Assembly (NCBI GenBank): GCA_910588205.1
Contig: CAJUQK010000023.1
Location: 1-34,620 of the forward strand
Length of the DNA stretch: 34,620 nucleotides
Reading direction: 5' to 3'
Origin: an uncultured Eggerthellaceae bacterium
GTDB lineage: Bacteria; Actinomycetota; Coriobacteriia; Coriobacteriales; Eggerthellaceae
Of this stretch, positions 5,799 to 14,216 are shown piece after piece. Position 1 is the stretch's first letter; every line of letters begins with the position of its first letter. Under the pieces are notes generated by a model that did not search any database, had not been told where the DNA came from, and saw only the letters and a program-made list of their open reading frames with translations. The translations under genes were made by a program, and so were the position numbers.

Positions 5799-8162
5799 TC
5801 AGAACGCAGCGAAGCGAGCTTGGCGCTGGGCGCGCAATTCCTCAGGAGTACACAGGGAGAGCTCGCGGAGTGCTTCGCCTACGAACTGGCGCACGTTGGC
5901 TACAGCCTCCTCCGGATTCTCGTGGGCGGGAGCTTCACCTTCGCTGATGACCTCGTCTACGACGCCCAGAGCCGATACATGGGCCGCATCCATCTGCATA
6001 GCCTCTGCAGCCTCAGGAGCGCGCTTGCCATCCTTCCATAGGATGGAGGCGAACCCTTCGGGAGAGAGGATGGAGTACACAGCGTGTTCTTGCATGGCCA
6101 CCTTGTTGGCAACGGCCATAGCCAGCGCTCCCCCCGAACCGCCTTCGCCCAAGATGATGCTGATCACCGGCACGGTGAGACCAGCCATCAGCTGGAGGCT
6201 CTCCGCGATGGCGTTCCCCTGGCCGCGCTCTTCGGCACCGGTCCCACAGAAGGCTCCCTGGGTATCCACGAAGCAGACGATGGGACGGCCGAACTTCTGT
6301 GCCTGCCGCATAAGTCGGGCGGCTTTGCGATACCCCTCGGGTTGAGGGCAGCCGAAGTTGCGACGGATGCGGTCCTTGAGATCGGCGCCCTTCTCCTGGG
6401 CGATGATGGTAACGGGCCTGTCATCCACCATGCCGATACCGCCGATGATGGCTCCGTCATCGGCGAACTGCCGATCCCCGTGCAATTCGAAGAAGGCATC
6501 AGCCACGCCACGGATATAGGAACGGGAGGTGGGACGGTGGGCATTGCGGGCAAGCTGCACGCTCTCCCAGGCGCTCCCCGGCTGGGCTGCTCCCACCACG
6601 CCAGACTTCCGCAGCTCCTGTTTAGCATGTCGCTCCAAGCGCCGCTGTTCCTTCGCATCCAAGGCATGCTCAGCCACCTCGAATGCATCCTCCGGCGTGC
6701 GATCTCTGTCGTCGATAGGGCAGGCGTGCATGCGCAGGATGGTCTTGAGCGCCCGACGCATCTGGTTGCGCTCGACGATGGCATCGATCAACCCATGCTC
6801 CAGGGCGAATTCGGCTGTCTGGAAGCCTTCAGGCAGATCCTGTTTGATGGTATCCCGGATGACCCGCTGACCAGCGAACCCGATCAGCGTCTCCGGTTCT
6901 GAGAGAATGATGTCTCCCAATGTGGCAAAGGAAGCGGTCACGCCGCCGGTAGTAGGGTCGGTCAGAACGGAGACGTAGAGCAAACCGGCTCGATCATGGC
7001 GTTCGATGGCACAGGAGGTCTTCGCCATCTGCATGAGTGACACGATGCCCTCCTGCATACGAGCACCCCCTGAAGCGCAGAAGAGCACCACGGGTAATCC
7101 CTCATCTGTTGCTCGGTCGAAGAGGCGTGCGACCCTCTCGCCCACCACGCTGCCCATGGACCCCATGAAGAAGGCCGGATCCATGATGCCAAAAGCCACG
7201 GGTACGCGTCCGATATAGCCAAATCCCGTGCGCACAGCCTCATCCAGTCCCGTCTTCTCCCGCTGAGCTGCGATCTTCTCAGGATAGCCTGCGAAGGAGA
7301 GCGGGTTGACATCCGCTACGTCTTGGTCCCATTCCTCGAAGACCCCATCATCCAAGATGTCAGCGATGCGCGTATCCGAAGCCATGCGAGAGAGCGTTCG
7401 GCACTGGGGACAGCGGAAATCATTCTGGGCGAAATCAGCCTCATCGAAGGTGAGCTTGCAGCTGTGGCAGGTCTGCCACCGTCCCGGTACGAGCGCCGAT
7501 CCCTCTGCGGAAGCCTCGGTGGCCTCCTTCGGCTTGCACTCCAACCAGAACTGGCGGGTGGTATCAGGTTCAAAGGGCCTGAAGACGCGGATGCCCGCAT
7601 CGGCAGCCCTACGCAAGAAGCGCTCATCCTTCGCCAAAGCCGCGGCCACATACCCAAGGAAGATGGCCTGCACCTGGGCATCCATAGCTGCCTGCAGGAT
7701 GGCATGGGCGTTGGTGAAGAGCGCCTTGGAGGGCTTTGTGCCCAACGGAACCGTACGCAGCGCCAGCTTCGGGTTCACATCTATGCGCCTATCCCCTGTC
7801 TGGGGAGCGACCGTGGCCAAGCCCGCTTCCGCCAAGCCCATGAAAATGCCCTTGGCGAACATACCCTGCACACAGACCAGCGCTCGGGGAGCATCGTGAC
7901 CCGCTTCGATCAGCTCAGTGGTAATCCGGTCAGGATGATAGGCCACCTCAGGTCGTTCCTTATCAACCTGGTCAGGGAAGATCCGCTCCCAGGGTATCCA
8001 GGAAAGCGGCGAGACGGGAGCCTTCCCGCTGTGCTCTGCGTTCTTCCGTGCCCCCTCGGTCACAGCCTTCTGGATGTCCTCGGCCTTCACGGTGACATCC
8101 TCTTCGCTGATGACCTTCGTTTGGAACTGGCGCTCACCCACTTCAAGATACTGCTTTGCCAT
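5799..8162 (-). CDS. accDA: Fused acetyl-CoA carboxylase carboxyltransferase (AccD-AccA) with N-terminal biotin-carboxylase-like domain
   Basis: This 787-residue protein transfers carboxyl from carboxybiotin to acetyl-CoA to make malonyl-CoA, the first committed step of fatty-acid synthesis. Residues about 228-500 are AccD: a zinc ribbon with C232, C235, C251 and C254, then GGARMQE, SVLTDPTTGGVTASFA and LIGFAGQRVI. Residues about 530-787 are AccA: RPIVCFVDTQGAF, EERGQGNAIAE, GEGGSGGALA and SPEGFASILWKD. Residues about 92-197 align almost without gaps to the N-terminal domain of biotin carboxylase AccC (see the separate entry). The first 90 residues are not recognised. GGAGGGT precedes the ATG, and fabZ ends 11 bases upstream. 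Separate AccB and AccC must be encoded elsewhere; they are not in this operon. AccD/AccA identity is secure. Confidence 0.95.
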   Translation of the reverse strand: MAKQYLEVGERQFQTKVISEEDVTVKAEDIQKAVTEGARKNAEHSGKAPVSPLSWIPWERIFPDQVDKERPEVAYHPDRITTELIEAGHDAPRALVCVQGMFAKGIFMGLAEAGLATVAPQTGDRRIDVNPKLALRTVPLGTKPSKALFTNAHAILQAAMDAQVQAIFLGYVAAALAKDERFLRRAADAGIRVFRPFEPDTTRQFWLECKPKEATEASAEGSALVPGRWQTCHSCKLTFDEADFAQNDFRCPQCRTLSRMASDTRIADILDDGVFEEWDQDVADVNPLSFAGYPEKIAAQREKTGLDEAVRTGFGYIGRVPVAFGIMDPAFFMGSMGSVVGERVARLFDRATDEGLPVVLFCASGGARMQEGIVSLMQMAKTSCAIERHDRAGLLYVSVLTDPTTGGVTASFATLGDIILSEPETLIGFAGQRVIRDTIKQDLPEGFQTAEFALEHGLIDAIVERNQMRRALKTILRMHACPIDDRDRTPEDAFEVAEHALDAKEQRRLERHAKQELRKSGVVGAAQPGSAWESVQLARNAHRPTSRSYIRGVADAFFELHGDRQFADDGAIIGGIGMVDDRPVTIIAQEKGADLKDRIRRNFGCPQPEGYRKAARLMRQAQKFGRPIVCFVDTQGAFCGTGAEERGQGNAIAESLQLMAGLTVPVISIILGEGGSGGALAMAVANKVAMQEHAVYSILSPEGFASILWKDGKRAPEAAEAMQMDAAHVSALGVVDEVISEGEAPAHENPEEAVANVRQFVGEALRELSLCTPEELRAQRQARFAAF
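7572..7889 (-). other. Degenerate biotin-carboxylase N-terminal domain within AccDA (residues about 92-197)
   Basis: When compared by eye with E. coli AccC residues 3-105 as remembered, the segment keeps the spacing and many anchors: G-x2-A-x2-I, EAG-LATVA against ELGIKTVA, D-R, LA-TV-LG, P-S, AI--AA, AI-LGY against AIHPGY, and a closing G-(8)-P. The catalytic ATP-grasp domains of AccC are absent. The AccC motifs RGE(I/S)A and HPGYGFLSEN are eroded. It therefore cannot be a working biotin carboxylase. It may be a scaffold or docking domain, or a fossil of a deleted upstream accC. Confidence 0.6.
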
Positions 8163-8173
8163 GACACCCTCCG

Positions 8174-8635
8174 TTAGCCTTGAGCCAGAGAAGATGCGGA
8201 AGCCATCATGTACTTCTGGGTCGCCGTAGCGCAGACGACATCCCCCACACAGGCCTCGGTCTGCGCCACACAGAGCCGACGGGAGGATTTCACGATGCTA
8301 GCTTTGAGCGTGAGGGTATCCCCCGGCCGCACCTGATTGCGGAACTTCGCATCATCGATGCCCGCGAAGAACCCCAGCCTACCCTCATCCTCACTCCCCA
8401 CCAGCAGGCAGAAAGAGGCGGCTTGGGCTAAGGCCTCCATGATCAGCACCCCCGGGAACACTGGATGCTCCGGGAAATGACCTTCGAACAAAGGCAGGTC
8501 AGGAGAGATGTCCAACTCTGCCACCACGCTCTTGCCCGGATCGCATTCCAGGATGCGGCTCACCCAGACGAAGGGAGAGCGATGGGGAAGCACCTGCTGG
8601 ATGGCGGTGCTGTCTGCAGGGTAGGTGATTTCCAC
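8174..8635 (-). CDS. fabZ: 3-hydroxyacyl-[acyl-carrier-protein] dehydratase FabZ
   Basis: This protein dehydrates beta-hydroxyacyl-ACP to trans-2-enoyl-ACP in type II fatty-acid elongation in the cytosol. It is 153 residues long, normal for FabZ. The hot-dog fold signature is clear: LPHRSPFVWV near residue 16, then FEGHFPEHPVFPGVLIMEAL, which contains the catalytic histidine (GHFP) and glutamate (MEAL). The start codon is GTG at 8635, preceded by a consensus AAGGAGG with a 6-base spacer. It lies 20 bases downstream of fabF and 11 bases upstream of accDA. The accB gene often found between fabF and fabZ in related operons is missing here. Confidence 0.95.
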   Translation of the reverse strand: MEITYPADSTAIQQVLPHRSPFVWVSRILECDPGKSVVAELDISPDLPLFEGHFPEHPVFPGVLIMEALAQAASFCLLVGSEDEGRLGFFAGIDDAKFRNQVRPGDTLTLKASIVKSSRRLCVAQTEACVGDVVCATATQKYMMASASSLAQG

Positions 8636-8655
8636 GAGAAGCCTCCTTGAACGGC

Positions 8656-9936
8656 TTAGAAGGGACTGATGGCCAAAGAGGCGTTATGGCCGCCGAATCC
8701 GAGGGAATTGGAGAGCGCCACCTTCTGAACCACGCCTTCCAAAGGCTCGGTCACGACATTGGCAGGGCATTCCGGGTCAGCTTCAGCGAAACCAGCGGTA
8801 GGAGGCACGATATCCCGAGCCACAGAAAGCGCACAGACGATGGCCTCCACTGCCCCGGCCGCGCCGAGGGTATGCCCGATGGACCCCTTCACCGAGGTGA
8901 CGGGGATGCGAGCAGCCAGATCGTCGTCTTCGCACAGGGCGAAGAGGGCTTTGGATTCCGTCTTGTCATTGGCCGGGGTGCCCGTGCCGTGAGCATTGAT
9001 ATGCCCGATATCCTGGGGCGTGAAGCCGCCCTCCGCCAGGGCCTGAGCCATGGCGCGCACGATCCCCTCGCCTTCGGGGTCAGGGGCGGTCATGTGGTAA
9101 GCATCCCCGGTGGAGCCGTAGCCGGTGATCTCAGCCAGGGGCTTCGCTCCGCGAGCCAAGGCATGCTCCAAGGTCTCCAGTACCAGCGCACCGGCTCCCT
9201 CTCCTGCTACGAAACCTTCTCGCCGCGCGTCGAAGGGAAGGGATGCCTGGGTGGGATCTTCTGCCTTGGAGAGAGCTCCCAGATTAGCGAAACCTGCGAT
9301 GCAAATAGGAGAAACGGACTCCTCCGCGCCTCCCACCAGGGCCACATCGGCATAGCCATGACGCAGCGAGCGCACGGCCTCCCCTATGTTATGGGCACCC
9401 GTAGCGCAGGCGGTGACCACGTTCAGGCACGCACCCCTCATGCCATAGCGGATGGCCAGGTTCCCTGCGGCGATATTGCCGATCATCGTAGGCACGAACA
9501 GCGGGCTCACGCGCTTCGGACCCTTGGATTCCAGGGAGCTGAAGCCGGATTGCAGCTCATCTATGCCGCCGATGCCCGTTCCGAACAGCACGGCCACCCG
9601 GGTGGCATCCTCAGCTTCCATATCAAGCCCAGCCTGTTCCAGGGCTTCATCCGCAGCCACGATGGCATACTGGACGAAGCGCTCGAACCTGCGGGCTTCC
9701 TTCTTCGTGAGACCATGGTCCTCACCGCTGAAGCCACGTACCTCTCCGGCGTTATGCACCTCATAGTCTGCGGTGTCGAAGCGCTCGATGGGCCCTATGC
9801 AGCACCGTTTCTCCATGACCGCATCCCAGAGCGCCTCCACCCCCACCCCGGCCGGGGTGAGCGCTCCCATGCCGGTGATGACCACACGGTTCGTGCCGTC
9901 AGGGCGCTTCAGGTTCTGTTCGGCTACGTTGCTCAT
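8656..9936 (-). CDS. fabF: 3-oxoacyl-[acyl-carrier-protein] synthase II FabF
   Basis: This is the elongating condensing enzyme that joins malonyl-ACP to acyl-ACP. The 426-residue protein carries the Cys-His-His triad of KAS I/II enzymes: C177 in VTACATGAHN, histidine in HINAHGTGTPANDKTE and histidine in GSIGHTLGAAGAVEA. The C-terminus NSLGFGGHNASL is the usual FabF ending. The N-terminus is about 15 residues longer than E. coli FabF before VVITGMGALTP. Its ATG overlaps the fabG stop by four bases (ATGA), so the two are translationally coupled. Confidence 0.96.
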   Translation of the reverse strand: MSNVAEQNLKRPDGTNRVVITGMGALTPAGVGVEALWDAVMEKRCCIGPIERFDTADYEVHNAGEVRGFSGEDHGLTKKEARRFERFVQYAIVAADEALEQAGLDMEAEDATRVAVLFGTGIGGIDELQSGFSSLESKGPKRVSPLFVPTMIGNIAAGNLAIRYGMRGACLNVVTACATGAHNIGEAVRSLRHGYADVALVGGAEESVSPICIAGFANLGALSKAEDPTQASLPFDARREGFVAGEGAGALVLETLEHALARGAKPLAEITGYGSTGDAYHMTAPDPEGEGIVRAMAQALAEGGFTPQDIGHINAHGTGTPANDKTESKALFALCEDDDLAARIPVTSVKGSIGHTLGAAGAVEAIVCALSVARDIVPPTAGFAEADPECPANVVTEPLEGVVQKVALSNSLGFGGHNASLAISPF

Positions 9937-10694
9937 AGGGAAAGTCCTCCATCCACGGCGATGACCTGTCCGGTGATATAAGCGGCTGCAGGGCTGGCCA
10001 AGAAGGCTACCACGGCCGCGACATCTTGGGCCTCGCCCAAGCGCCCCAGCCCCACCCGCTCTGAGATAGCCGTCCGTTGCTCTTCGCTCAGGGCGCCCGT
10101 CATGTCGGTGGCGATATAGCCCGGAGCGATGGCATTCACGGTGATGTGCCGACGAGCCAGCTCTTTGGCCAAGGACTTGGTGATGCCCACCACGCCCGCT
10201 TTGGAGGCAGCATAGTTCGTCTGACCGGCGTTACCGTAGAGCCCCACGATGCTGCTCATGTTGATGATACGGCCGCAGCGCTGCTTCATCATGACCTTCG
10301 CCGCCGCCTTGCAGCAGTTGAACGTGCCCTTCAGATTGATGTTGATGACATCGTCGAAATCCTCTTCGCTCATACGCGCGATGAGGCCATCCCGGGTGAT
10401 GCCGGCATTGTTCACGAGCACATCCAAGCGACCAAGTGCTTCCACGGTGCCTTCGACGAGCTCTTTGGCGGCAGTCATATCAGCGACATCAGCAGCCACG
10501 ACCGCAGTTTGCACACCGAAGTCTTGACGAATGCGGTCAGCCTCCACCCGCGTGCGCTCGAGGCTTCCTACCCCAGAGCAGTTGAGAGCCACATCAAAGC
10601 CTGCCTCCGCGAGAGCCCGGGCGCAAGCCAGCCCGATACCGCGTCCTGAACCGGTGATGAGTGCTACAGCAGCGCCTTCGCTGGTCTGTTCCAT
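9933..10694 (-). CDS. fabG: 3-oxoacyl-[acyl-carrier-protein] reductase FabG
   Basis: This is an NADPH-dependent reductase of beta-ketoacyl-ACP, of the short-chain dehydrogenase family, 253 residues. Residues 14-21 give the cofactor motif TGSGRGIG, and NNAG lies near residue 95. The catalytic serine, tyrosine and lysine are S148, Y161 and K165 (MSSIVG and YAASKAG). The C-terminus ITGQVIAVDGGLSL is standard for FabG. An AAGGAGG site lies inside the end of fabD, nine bases before the ATG. It sits between fabD and fabF in the elongation operon. Confidence 0.96.
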   Translation of the reverse strand: MEQTSEGAAVALITGSGRGIGLACARALAEAGFDVALNCSGVGSLERTRVEADRIRQDFGVQTAVVAADVADMTAAKELVEGTVEALGRLDVLVNNAGITRDGLIARMSEEDFDDVININLKGTFNCCKAAAKVMMKQRCGRIINMSSIVGLYGNAGQTNYAASKAGVVGITKSLAKELARRHITVNAIAPGYIATDMTGALSEEQRTAISERVGLGRLGEAQDVAAVVAFLASPAAAYITGQVIAVDGGLSL

Positions 10695-10697
10695 GGG

Positions 10698-11669
10698 TCA
10701 GGCCCTCCTTGCCTCGATGAATGCGGCGAAGCTCTTATCGTCCTGGATGCAGGGACGTTCGAGCTCTTTGTCGATGCGACGAACGAGCCCTGCAAGCACG
10801 CCGCCGAAGCCCACTTCTGCGAACGTGTGCGCACCGGCCGCTTGCAGAGCGAGAACGCTCTCGCTGAAGCGAACAGGAGAAGTGAGGTGAGCCACCAAAC
10901 GCTGGCGCACGCTGCTAGCATCCAACGAAGCTGCATCCGTATTGCAGATGACGGGAATGCGGGGATCAGCGAAGGAGACGGTATCTAGGAACTTCGCGAA
11001 GGGGGCGCAGGCCGACTCCATCAAAGGAGAATGGAACGCGCCCTGGGTAGCCAGACGGCTCGCACGACCGCCTTGCTCCTTCCAAGCCTCTTCTGCCCGA
11101 GCGATGGCGGCGGGGGTTCCTGCGATGACGATCTGGCCAGGGCAGTTGTAGTTCGCTGGGACCAGCACCTCATCTTGAGCGCAAGCTTCGCAGAGAGCCT
11201 GAACGCTCTCATCGTCTGCTTTGAGCAGAGCGCTCATAGCCCCTGGTTCCTTCTGGGCTGCGGCGTCCATAGCTGAGGAGCGCGCATCGATGATGCGGAA
11301 AGCATCTTCTATGGAGACCATATCTGCCAGCGCCAAGGCGCTGACCTGCCCTAGTGAGAAACCGAGCAAGGCATCAGGGATGACACCCTGGGCTTCAAGA
11401 GCACGCCCGATGCCGATGGAGAGCGTGGCGATAGCCGCTTGGGCGTTCTTGGTCTGGTTCAGCTGGGCTTGAGCCTCTTCGCCTTCCGCCTGCACCAGAG
11501 CAGCGATATCGCGCCCCAGTACTTCAGAGGCGCAGTTGAAGACCTCAGCCACTTCAGGGATATCCAACAGCGATACCCCCATGCCCGGGGCTTGGGATCC
11601 TTGCCCCGAGGCCATGAAGACGACGCTTGCAGGAGCAAGCGTCGGAATGGTTCCACTCACGTTATCCAA
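10698..11669 (-). CDS. fabD: Malonyl-CoA:ACP transacylase FabD
   Basis: This enzyme moves malonyl from CoA to acyl carrier protein. Visible motifs are SGQGSQAPGMG at the N-terminus, the nucleophile elbow LGFSLGQVSAL (usually GHSLGE, so His and Glu neighbours differ), and AFHSPLM with the catalytic histidine. The start is uncertain. An ATG at 11726 would overlap fabK by 29 bases and has no ribosome site. A TTG at 11669 follows AAGGA with a 6-base spacer and lies after the fabK stop, so it is used here; a GTG at 11660 is a third option. With the TTG start the protein is about 323 residues, near the family norm. Confidence 0.93.
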   Translation of the reverse strand: MDNVSGTIPTLAPASVVFMASGQGSQAPGMGVSLLDIPEVAEVFNCASEVLGRDIAALVQAEGEEAQAQLNQTKNAQAAIATLSIGIGRALEAQGVIPDALLGFSLGQVSALALADMVSIEDAFRIIDARSSAMDAAAQKEPGAMSALLKADDESVQALCEACAQDEVLVPANYNCPGQIVIAGTPAAIARAEEAWKEQGGRASRLATQGAFHSPLMESACAPFAKFLDTVSFADPRIPVICNTDAASLDASSVRQRLVAHLTSPVRFSESVLALQAAGAHTFAEVGFGGVLAGLVRRIDKELERPCIQDDKSFAAFIEARRA

Positions 11670-11697
11670 GATCCTTCCTTGCGTCCCTGGGCTCAGT

Positions 11698-12669
11698 TCA
11701 AGCCAGGCAACGGCCCCTTTGGGCATTGAGATCAGCTACCTGCTGAAGGCTGCGTGCGCCAAGGGCTTCCGCCTCGGCCATGATCTGCTGGATGACGTCT
11801 GCAGCCGTGCCCCGCTCGGTGACAAGAGAGGCTATCTGGCCTGCCAGAATGGACCCACCTTCCATGTCTCCCGCTACAGCCCGCGACAGCGATCCTGCAT
11901 ACATGCCTTCCAGGTCTTCCGGATTGCTGCAGGCCAATTCACGCTTGCGGCACTCGCGGGCGAACTTGTTCTTGAGTCCGCGTACCGGGTGGCCGGTATT
12001 ACGACCGGTGACGATGGTGTCGGAGTCCTTCGCCCCCAGCACCTTCTCCTTCCAGGGATCACAGACCGTGCACTCCTCTACGGTCAGGAAGCGCGTGCCC
12101 ATCTGTACGCCCTCGGCCCCTAAGGCGAAGGCGGCGCACATGCCGCGACCGTCTGCGATGCCCCCTGCTGCCAGCACGGGTATGGAAACGGCTTCGCACA
12201 CGCTGGGAACGAGTGCCATGGTAGTGAGCTCACCCACATGGCCACCGGATTCCGTTCCCTCGGCCACCACAGCGTCCACCCCGAGCCGCTCCATGCGACG
12301 GGCCAGAGACGTGGTAGCCACCACGGGGATGACCTTGATGCCTGCTTCCTTCCAGAGGGGCAGGTAATCCCCGGGGCTTCCAGCTCCGGTGGTGATGACC
12401 TCTACCCTGAGCTCAGCTAGAAGCTTCGCCACCTCTTCGGCCTGAGGATCCATCAGCATCACATTGGCGCCGATGGGCTTGGCGGTAAGGGAGCGGGCCT
12501 GCTCTACCTGTTGGCGGATCCAGTCAAGCTTAGCGCCGCCGCAAGCGATGATACCGAGGCCGCCTGCCTCAGATACCGCTGCCGCCAATGAGGCATCCGC
12601 GATGCGGGCCATAGCCCCTTGGATGATAGGGTATTCGATCCCCAGCAGATCAGTGATGCGCGTTCTCAT
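11698..12669 (-). CDS. fabK: Enoyl-[acyl-carrier-protein] reductase FabK (FMN)
   Basis: This 323-residue enzyme carries out the last reduction of each fatty-acid elongation cycle with FMN and NAD(P)H. It belongs to the nitronate monooxygenase-like TIM-barrel family rather than the FabI type. Motifs are the start ITDLLGIEYPIIQGAMARIAD, EAGGLGIIACGG, EGTESGGHVGE (phosphate and flavin binding) and PVLAAGGIADGRG, followed by GAEGVQMGTRFL. The C-terminal GSILAGQIASLV also fits FabK. Context between acpP and fabD makes FabK, not a nitronate oxidase, the clear choice. Bacteria with FabK as sole enoyl reductase are expected to be insensitive to FabI-directed inhibitors; whether FabI exists elsewhere is unknown. 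Confidence 0.95.
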   Translation of the reverse strand: MRTRITDLLGIEYPIIQGAMARIADASLAAAVSEAGGLGIIACGGAKLDWIRQQVEQARSLTAKPIGANVMLMDPQAEEVAKLLAELRVEVITTGAGSPGDYLPLWKEAGIKVIPVVATTSLARRMERLGVDAVVAEGTESGGHVGELTTMALVPSVCEAVSIPVLAAGGIADGRGMCAAFALGAEGVQMGTRFLTVEECTVCDPWKEKVLGAKDSDTIVTGRNTGHPVRGLKNKFARECRKRELACSNPEDLEGMYAGSLSRAVAGDMEGGSILAGQIASLVTERGTAADVIQQIMAEAEALGARSLQQVADLNAQRGRCLA

Positions 12670-12688
12670 AGGATGATGCTGCCCTTAC

Positions 12689-12907
12689 CTAGAGAGAGTC
12701 TATATGCTCGACGATCTGACCGACCGTAGTGAGACCGGTGGGCTCGCCGAAATCGATATCCAGCTTCTCTTCGATGTCGCAGACGAGCTCAGCCATATCC
12801 AGAGAGTCGATGCCCAGCTCTTCGATGGTGGCGGTCTCGGTCACTGCCTCCGGATCAAGATCCAGGTTCTCAACGAGCACTTCACGAACGGTATCGATGG
12901 TTGCCAT
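12689..12907 (-). CDS. acpP: Acyl carrier protein AcpP
   Basis: This is a 72-residue acidic carrier protein that holds growing acyl chains on a 4'-phosphopantetheine arm. The attachment serine is S35 in the motif GIDSLDMAEL. The flanking helices (TVREVLVENLDLD and a final VEHIDSL) match bacterial ACP. It lies between fabH and fabK; the 72-base gap before it may hold an mRNA processing site or extra signals for high ACP synthesis, but none is recognisable. GGAACCGAGATGG around the start gives only a modest ribosome site. Confidence 0.97.
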   Translation of the reverse strand: MATIDTVREVLVENLDLDPEAVTETATIEELGIDSLDMAELVCDIEEKLDIDFGEPTGLTTVGQIVEHIDSL

Positions 12908-12979
12908 CTCGGTTCCTTTCGGTAGGTGATTTCTTGTAGCGGGTATGTATTTTAGTTGAAGATGAGCCTGAGAATGCCG

Positions 12980-14068
12980 TCAGACTTCGAATAGGAGCGC
13001 CCCTGAGGTGAGGCCGCCGCCGAAGCCCACCAGGAGCACCTTGTCACCAGGGTTGATGCGCCCCGCTTCGTAGGCGTCGGCCAGGGCCATCAGCACACTG
13101 GAGGCGCTGGTGTTACCCACCTGGCCGATGGAGACCTGCCAGCGCTCATAGGGGACCTTCAGCTTCTTCGCGGCATAGCGGATGATGCGGTCGTTAGCCT
13201 GATGGGGGATGATGCAAGCCACCTCATCCAAGCTCACGTTCGCCCGGTCGCACGCCGCACGGGCTGCCTCCACGATGGCGGAGGTGGCGAACTTGAAGAC
13301 GCGCTGGCCGTTCATGCGGATGGTACGGGTGGGCTGCGCGAATCCGAGCGACTCCCCCTCCGCATCCTGCAAGGGGATATCCATGATCTCGCTCGCACTC
13401 TGGGAAGCGCAGCCATCCCCGAAGGGAAAGGCATCCATGGCATAATCAGCATCCATCGTCAGGCAGAGGGTCTCATCGTCGGTGTTCTTGAGGAAGCTGC
13501 TCAGGATGCCGGGAGCCGCTTCATCCCATTCCAACACCACCGCCCCAGCGCCATCACCGAAGAGCACACAGGTGGAACGGTCTTCCCAATCTGTGACACG
13601 AGAGAGGCGCTCAGCCCCCACGACAAGGGCCCGGCGTAGCGGATTGCGTCGCACCCGCCCCGCCCCAGCAGCATCCGAGGCCACCGATGCCTCTATGAGG
13701 GAGGCTGCCACCTCGATACCGTAGATGCAGCCCGCACAGGCAGCGTTCAGGTCGAAGGCTATGGCGTTCTGAAGCCCTAAGCGCGCCTTCAGCAACGCTG
13801 CTTGGGAAGGCACGATGACATCCCCTGAGATGGTCATGCAGATGAGGAGGTCTATGTCCTCAGGGGCCACCTTCGCCATGGCCAGAGCCCCTTCGCATGC
13901 CTCGGTTCCCAAGTCAGTGCAGGATTCCTCTAAAGCGATGCGCCGCTCGTGGATCCCCGTGCGCTCCACGATCCATTCGTCGCTGGTATCCACGATCTTC
14001 GCCAGATCATCATTGGTAACCACGTGCGCGGGGAGCGCCTTGGCGCTACCGGATATCTTGCATCCCAT
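12980..14068 (-). CDS. fabH: 3-oxoacyl-[acyl-carrier-protein] synthase III FabH
   Basis: FabH starts fatty-acid synthesis by condensing an acyl-CoA primer with malonyl-ACP. The triad is visible: C111 in LNAACAGC, histidine in IIPHQANDRI and asparagine in GQVGNTSASS. The protein is 362 residues, about 40 longer than E. coli FabH. The extra length includes an insertion near residues 127-140 (ASDAAGAGRVRRNPLRR) and another around residues 190-240. These might affect primer choice, which is inference. AAGGAGATGGC precedes the ATG. It is the first gene of the fab operon, whose control region is shared with divergent sufC. Confidence 0.95.
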   Translation of the reverse strand: MGCKISGSAKALPAHVVTNDDLAKIVDTSDEWIVERTGIHERRIALEESCTDLGTEACEGALAMAKVAPEDIDLLICMTISGDVIVPSQAALLKARLGLQNAIAFDLNAACAGCIYGIEVAASLIEASVASDAAGAGRVRRNPLRRALVVGAERLSRVTDWEDRSTCVLFGDGAGAVVLEWDEAAPGILSSFLKNTDDETLCLTMDADYAMDAFPFGDGCASQSASEIMDIPLQDAEGESLGFAQPTRTIRMNGQRVFKFATSAIVEAARAACDRANVSLDEVACIIPHQANDRIIRYAAKKLKVPYERWQVSIGQVGNTSASSVLMALADAYEAGRINPGDKVLLVGFGGGLTSGALLFEV

Positions 14069-14099
14069 GCCATCTCCTTGGTCTTTCGGGTAAGCAAGA

Positions 14100-14116
14100 T
14101 GATAACCGTTTTATCA
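14100..14116. promoter_or_regulatory. Perfect palindrome between fabH and sufC (candidate operator)
   Basis: TGATAA (14100-14105) and TTATCA (14111-14116) are a perfect inverted repeat around a 5-base spacer, 32 bases upstream of fabH and 101 bases upstream of sufC. The position and symmetry suggest binding by a dimeric repressor. It does not look like a FapR site. The A/T-rich half-sites recall MarR-type FabT sites only loosely. It could regulate either divergent unit. Confidence 0.45.
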
Positions 14117-14154
14117 CCGCTTGTTCCCGCTGGCTTCCCGGCAGGTTCGCATGC

Positions 14155-14160
14155 TACTAT
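14155..14160 (+). promoter_or_regulatory. Possible -10 element for sufCB
   Basis: TACTAT at 14155-14160 is a fair -10 hexamer 57 bases before the sufC start. No convincing -35 is seen 16-18 bases upstream. Confidence 0.3.
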
Positions 14161-14216
14161 GGCGCGCGAAAGAGGATGCAGCACAGATGCTGCCATAGAT
14201 ACGAGGAGATACCCTT

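Noticed and set aside
8647..9981. Long plus-strand open frame (444 codons) opposite fabF
   Set aside because: It mirrors the codon phase of fabF, whose catalytic motifs are all present; the plus-strand translation has no family features or ribosome site.
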